Assembly: GCA_946886275.1 (NCBI GenBank)
Contig: CAMPIH010000093.1
Location: forward strand, 1 to 8,938
Direction: 5' to 3'
Length of the DNA stretch: 8,938 nucleotides
Source of the DNA: an uncultured Sphingosinicella sp.
Lineage (GTDB): Bacteria > Pseudomonadota > Alphaproteobacteria > Sphingomonadales > Sphingomonadaceae
Position 1 is the stretch's first letter. Each line of letters starts with the position of its first letter. The position numbers and the translations under genes were made by a program. Positions 6,800-8,938 of this stretch are shown here, piece after piece. The notes under the pieces are model-generated. The model was not told the origin of the DNA. It saw only the letters and a list, made by a program, of their open reading frames with translations, and made no database searches.

Positions 6800-7321
6800 A
6801 TGCGCGCCCTGTTCCTTCTTCCGGCTCTTGCCTTCGCCTCCCCGGCGCTGGCCCAGCAGGCCGGAGTGCCCGCTCCCGAAGCGGCTCAGGCGGCTCCGTC
6901 ACCGTCGCCGGCGACGAATGTCGATGACATCCCGGTCAATCAGCTCATCGTCTATGGCGACGACGCCTGCCCGAGCACCGAGGAGGAGATCACGATCTGC
7001 GTCCGGCTGACCGAGGATGACCGCTACCGCATTCCTGAAAATCTTCGGAACAACCCCAACGATCCGGCCAACCAGAGTTGGACCAATCGGGCGATCGAAC
7101 TGAGCTATGTCGGCCGCACCGGAATCGGCAGCTGCACCCCGGTCGGCCCCGGCGGCACCGCCGGCTGCTTCAACCAGATCGTCCAGCAGGCACGGGCCGA
7201 ACGGGCCGGAAGCGAGCAGGTCAACTGGAACCGCCTGATCGAAGAAGCGCGTCAGGAGCGGCTCAACGAGATCGACGCCGCCGCCCGGGCCGAGGAAGAG
7301 GCCGCGAGCGGTCCCGAATAA
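6800..7321 (+). CDS. Conserved-looking secreted protein with four cysteines, function unknown
   Basis: This 173-residue protein has a clear signal peptide (MRALFLLPALAFASPALA, cleavage likely after residue 18) and a Pro/Ala-rich linker (about 20-40). A compact core (about 44-130) contains Cys57, Cys67, Cys112 and Cys123 in DDACPSTEEEITICV and GIGSCTPVGPGGTAGCFN. The C-terminus is charged and helical, rich in Ala, Glu and Arg (about 128-170). There is no lipobox, so it should be soluble in the periplasm. The pattern resembles an uncharacterised sphingomonad protein as I recall it; I cannot assign a function. The start is well supported by AAAAGGA at 6784-6790, nine bases upstream. It begins five bases after the coq7 stop, so it is probably co-transcribed with dsbB and coq7. 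The even number of cysteines in an exported core suggests two disulfides, which is an inference. Confidence 0.85.
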   Translation: MRALFLLPALAFASPALAQQAGVPAPEAAQAAPSPSPATNVDDIPVNQLIVYGDDACPSTEEEITICVRLTEDDRYRIPENLRNNPNDPANQSWTNRAIELSYVGRTGIGSCTPVGPGGTAGCFNQIVQQARAERAGSEQVNWNRLIEEARQERLNEIDAAARAEEEAASGPE

Positions 7322-7346
7322 GCCGGCCGGGGAGGGGGCGAGGCGA

Positions 7347-8660
7347 GTGACATCGGGGGAAGCTTCGCTCCGCTGCGACATCGGCTTTACCGGTTCCGCT
7401 TTCCTGTCGTTCAACGGCGTCGTCGGAGCCGGCATCTTCGCCCTCCCGGAGACCCTCTACGGCCAGTTCGGCAGCTTCAGCCCGTTCGTCTTCCCGCTGT
7501 TCGGCCTTCTCGTCCTGATCGTCGCCTTGCCCTTTGCCCGGACCGCTTCGCACCATCCGGTTTCAGGCGGCCCGGTCGTCTATGCCGCCTGCTTCGGCCA
7601 GGCCGCGGCCTTTCAGGCCGGATGGCTCTATTACATCGCCCGGGCGACGGCGCTCGCCGCCAACACCAACGTGCTGGTGGCCTATCTCGCCGGCTATTGG
7701 CCGGTGCTTGGGGAGGGGCTCGGCCGGGCAGCCGTCATCATCGCCGCTTTGGGTCTGATCACGGCCGTCAACATCGTCGGCGTCCGCGGCGCGCTTCGGC
7801 TGCTCGACGTGCTCACCCTCGGCAAGGCAGGACCGCTCGTCTTCGCGGCCCTGTTCGGGCTCGTCGTCGCTGGCGCCTCGATCGAGGCGCCGTCGGGCTT
7901 TCCACCGCTCGGCGAGCTCGAAGCGGCCGCCTTGCTCGTCCTCTATGCCTTTATCGGCTTCGAGAACAGCGTCGTGCCTGCCGGCGAGACCCGCGATCCG
8001 GCCCGCAACATCCCGCGCGCGCTCATCGCCACCCTGGCGGCCACGGCCCTTCTCTATTTCCTGATCCAGCTCGCTTACGTGGCGGTGATGGCGCCGGGCG
8101 AGGGCGGCGACGCACCGCTGGCGGCCTTCGGCGAGAAATTGTGGGGACCGGCCGGGGCCCTGCTGCTGAGCGCCGCCGCGATCTTCTCTCTGCTCGGCAA
8201 TATCAGCGGCGGAGTCACGGCGACGAGCCGAACCACTTACGCCCTCGGCCGTGACAATCTGCTTCCGGCCTGGTTCGGCCGAATCGAAGCCCGCCATTCC
8301 ACTCCGGCCAATTCGATCGCCTTCATGGGCGCCCTCATTGCCTTGCTCGCGCTCACCGGCAGCTTCGTCTGGCTCGCCGTCATCAGCACCCTGGCGCGAT
8401 TGATCGTCTATTCGATCGGGATCTTGGCTCTGCCCAAATCGGAACGGCCGGGGCCGCTCTGGTGGGGCCTGATCGCGGCCGGACTCGGAATCTGCCTGTG
8501 GGCGGCCCTTCAGTCGGCCTGGCCGAGCTGGCGGATGCTGATCATCCTCGTCGCCGCCGGAACCCTGCTCTACTTTCTCGCCCGTCGTCAGGCCGGTTCG
8601 AGCTCCGCGGCCACGGTTTCCGATATCCAGCCTCCGCCGAGCACTCGGTCGCCGTCGTAG
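7347..8660 (+). CDS. APC-superfamily amino acid permease, substrate unknown
   Basis: This 437-residue inner-membrane protein has about twelve hydrophobic segments and belongs to the amino acid/polyamine/organocation transporters, probably importing an amino acid with a coupling ion. Family marks are the unwound first helix GVVGAGIFALP (24-34), PVSGGPVVYA (71-80) before the third helix, FIGFEN (202-207) in the sixth helix, and GETRDPARNIPRAL (213-226) in the loop after it. The sequence does not fix the substrate. The start is GTG at 7347, with a G-rich purine stretch (GGGGAGGGGG, about 7329-7338) upstream; the protein begins close to the first membrane helix, as expected. It follows the four-cysteine protein by 25 bases. 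The last 23 or so residues (after FLARRQ) form a Ser/Pro-rich tail encoded antisense to the end of mnmA. Confidence 0.9.
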   Translation: MTSGEASLRCDIGFTGSAFLSFNGVVGAGIFALPETLYGQFGSFSPFVFPLFGLLVLIVALPFARTASHHPVSGGPVVYAACFGQAAAFQAGWLYYIARATALAANTNVLVAYLAGYWPVLGEGLGRAAVIIAALGLITAVNIVGVRGALRLLDVLTLGKAGPLVFAALFGLVVAGASIEAPSGFPPLGELEAAALLVLYAFIGFENSVVPAGETRDPARNIPRALIATLAATALLYFLIQLAYVAVMAPGEGGDAPLAAFGEKLWGPAGALLLSAAAIFSLLGNISGGVTATSRTTYALGRDNLLPAWFGRIEARHSTPANSIAFMGALIALLALTGSFVWLAVISTLARLIVYSIGILALPKSERPGPLWWGLIAAGLGICLWAALQSAWPSWRMLIILVAAGTLLYFLARRQAGSSSAATVSDIQPPPSTRSPS

Positions 8661-8938
8661 AGGACCGCCGCCTGCCCCGGTGCGACTCCATATTCAGGAC
8701 GATCGAAATGGACGCTCGCGCCTGCACCTGACCCGGATCCGGGATCGAATCGTGCCGGTACCGGCTTCGCCAGCGAACGCACCTTCACGCTCAGCCCGTC
8801 GCCTTGCGTCTCGCCGAGCCAGTTGACCCCGTCGAGCCGGGCGGACCGAACCGCCAGCGCCTGCTTCGGCCCAACCACCACCCGGCCGCTCTCCGGCTCG
8901 AGGCGAAGCACGTAGAGCGGCTCGGGCTGGCCGCCAAT
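8588..8938 (-). CDS. mnmA: tRNA-specific 2-thiouridylase MnmA, C-terminal part (5' end outside window)
   Basis: MnmA uses ATP and a persulfide relay to thiolate U34 of the tRNAs for Lys, Glu and Gln. The visible 116 codons are the C-terminal part, read inward from the right edge as IGGQPEPLYVLRLEPESGRVVVGP. They run from the end of the central domain into the C-terminal beta-barrel, which ends YGVAPGQAAVLYDGDRVLGGGWI plus a short tail. These segments match the family closely. The catalytic cysteines and ATP-binding PP-loop lie outside the window. The first in-frame GTG in the window (8909-8911) is an internal valine, not a start. A Gly/Ser-rich insert (GSGSGAG, encoded at about 8731-8750) lies between two barrel strands. 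The stop at 8588-8590 lies inside the convergent permease gene. Confidence 0.94.
   Translation of the reverse strand: MGGQPEPLYVLRLEPESGRVVVGPKQALAVRSARLDGVNWLGETQGDGLSVKVRSLAKPVPARFDPGSGSGAGASVHFDRPEYGVAPGQAAVLYDGDRVLGGGWISETVAAELEPA

Overview
The window is ordinary chromosomal DNA from a GC-rich alphaproteobacterium. The FtsH tail, the NadD, EnvC-like and CtpA sequences, and the nadD-rsfS-rlmH-envC-ctpA order all suggest a sphingomonad (Sphingomonas or a close relative). That placement rests on recalled family resemblance, not on a search. Genes are tightly packed. No gap reaches 100 bases, and there are no tRNA or rRNA genes, insertion sequences, CRISPR arrays or other signs of transfer.

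Layout: (1) The 3' end of ftsH (+) runs off the left edge and ends at a strong hairpin, which separates it from a convergent gene. (2) That gene (-) encodes a zinc-ribbon membrane protein of the DUF3667 type. It is divergent from nadD, with an 89-base gap. (3) The main + strand block is nadD, rsfS, rlmH, an envC-like M23/LytM gene, ctpA, dsbB, coq7, a secreted four-cysteine protein and an APC-family permease. Several junctions overlap or nearly touch: nadD/rsfS by 32 bases, rsfS/rlmH by a 1-base gap, dsbB/coq7 by 37 bases. This suggests co-transcription and some translational coupling. The only visible candidate for an internal promoter lies before ctpA. (4) The 3' end of mnmA (-) enters from the right edge and overlaps the permease gene tail to tail by 73 bases.

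Function: nadD, rsfS and rlmH are housekeeping genes for NAD synthesis, ribosome silencing and 23S rRNA modification. The EnvC-like protein and CtpA both act in the envelope, in murein hydrolase control and periplasmic proteolysis. DsbB passes electrons from disulfide formation to quinone, and Coq7 makes ubiquinone, so their overlap is functionally sensible. The next gene encodes an exported protein with four cysteines that could be a client of the disulfide pathway.

I found no convincing previously undescribed multi-gene system. The most useful leads are the uncharacterised DUF3667 protein, the secreted four-cysteine protein beside dsbB/coq7, and several unusual gene junctions.
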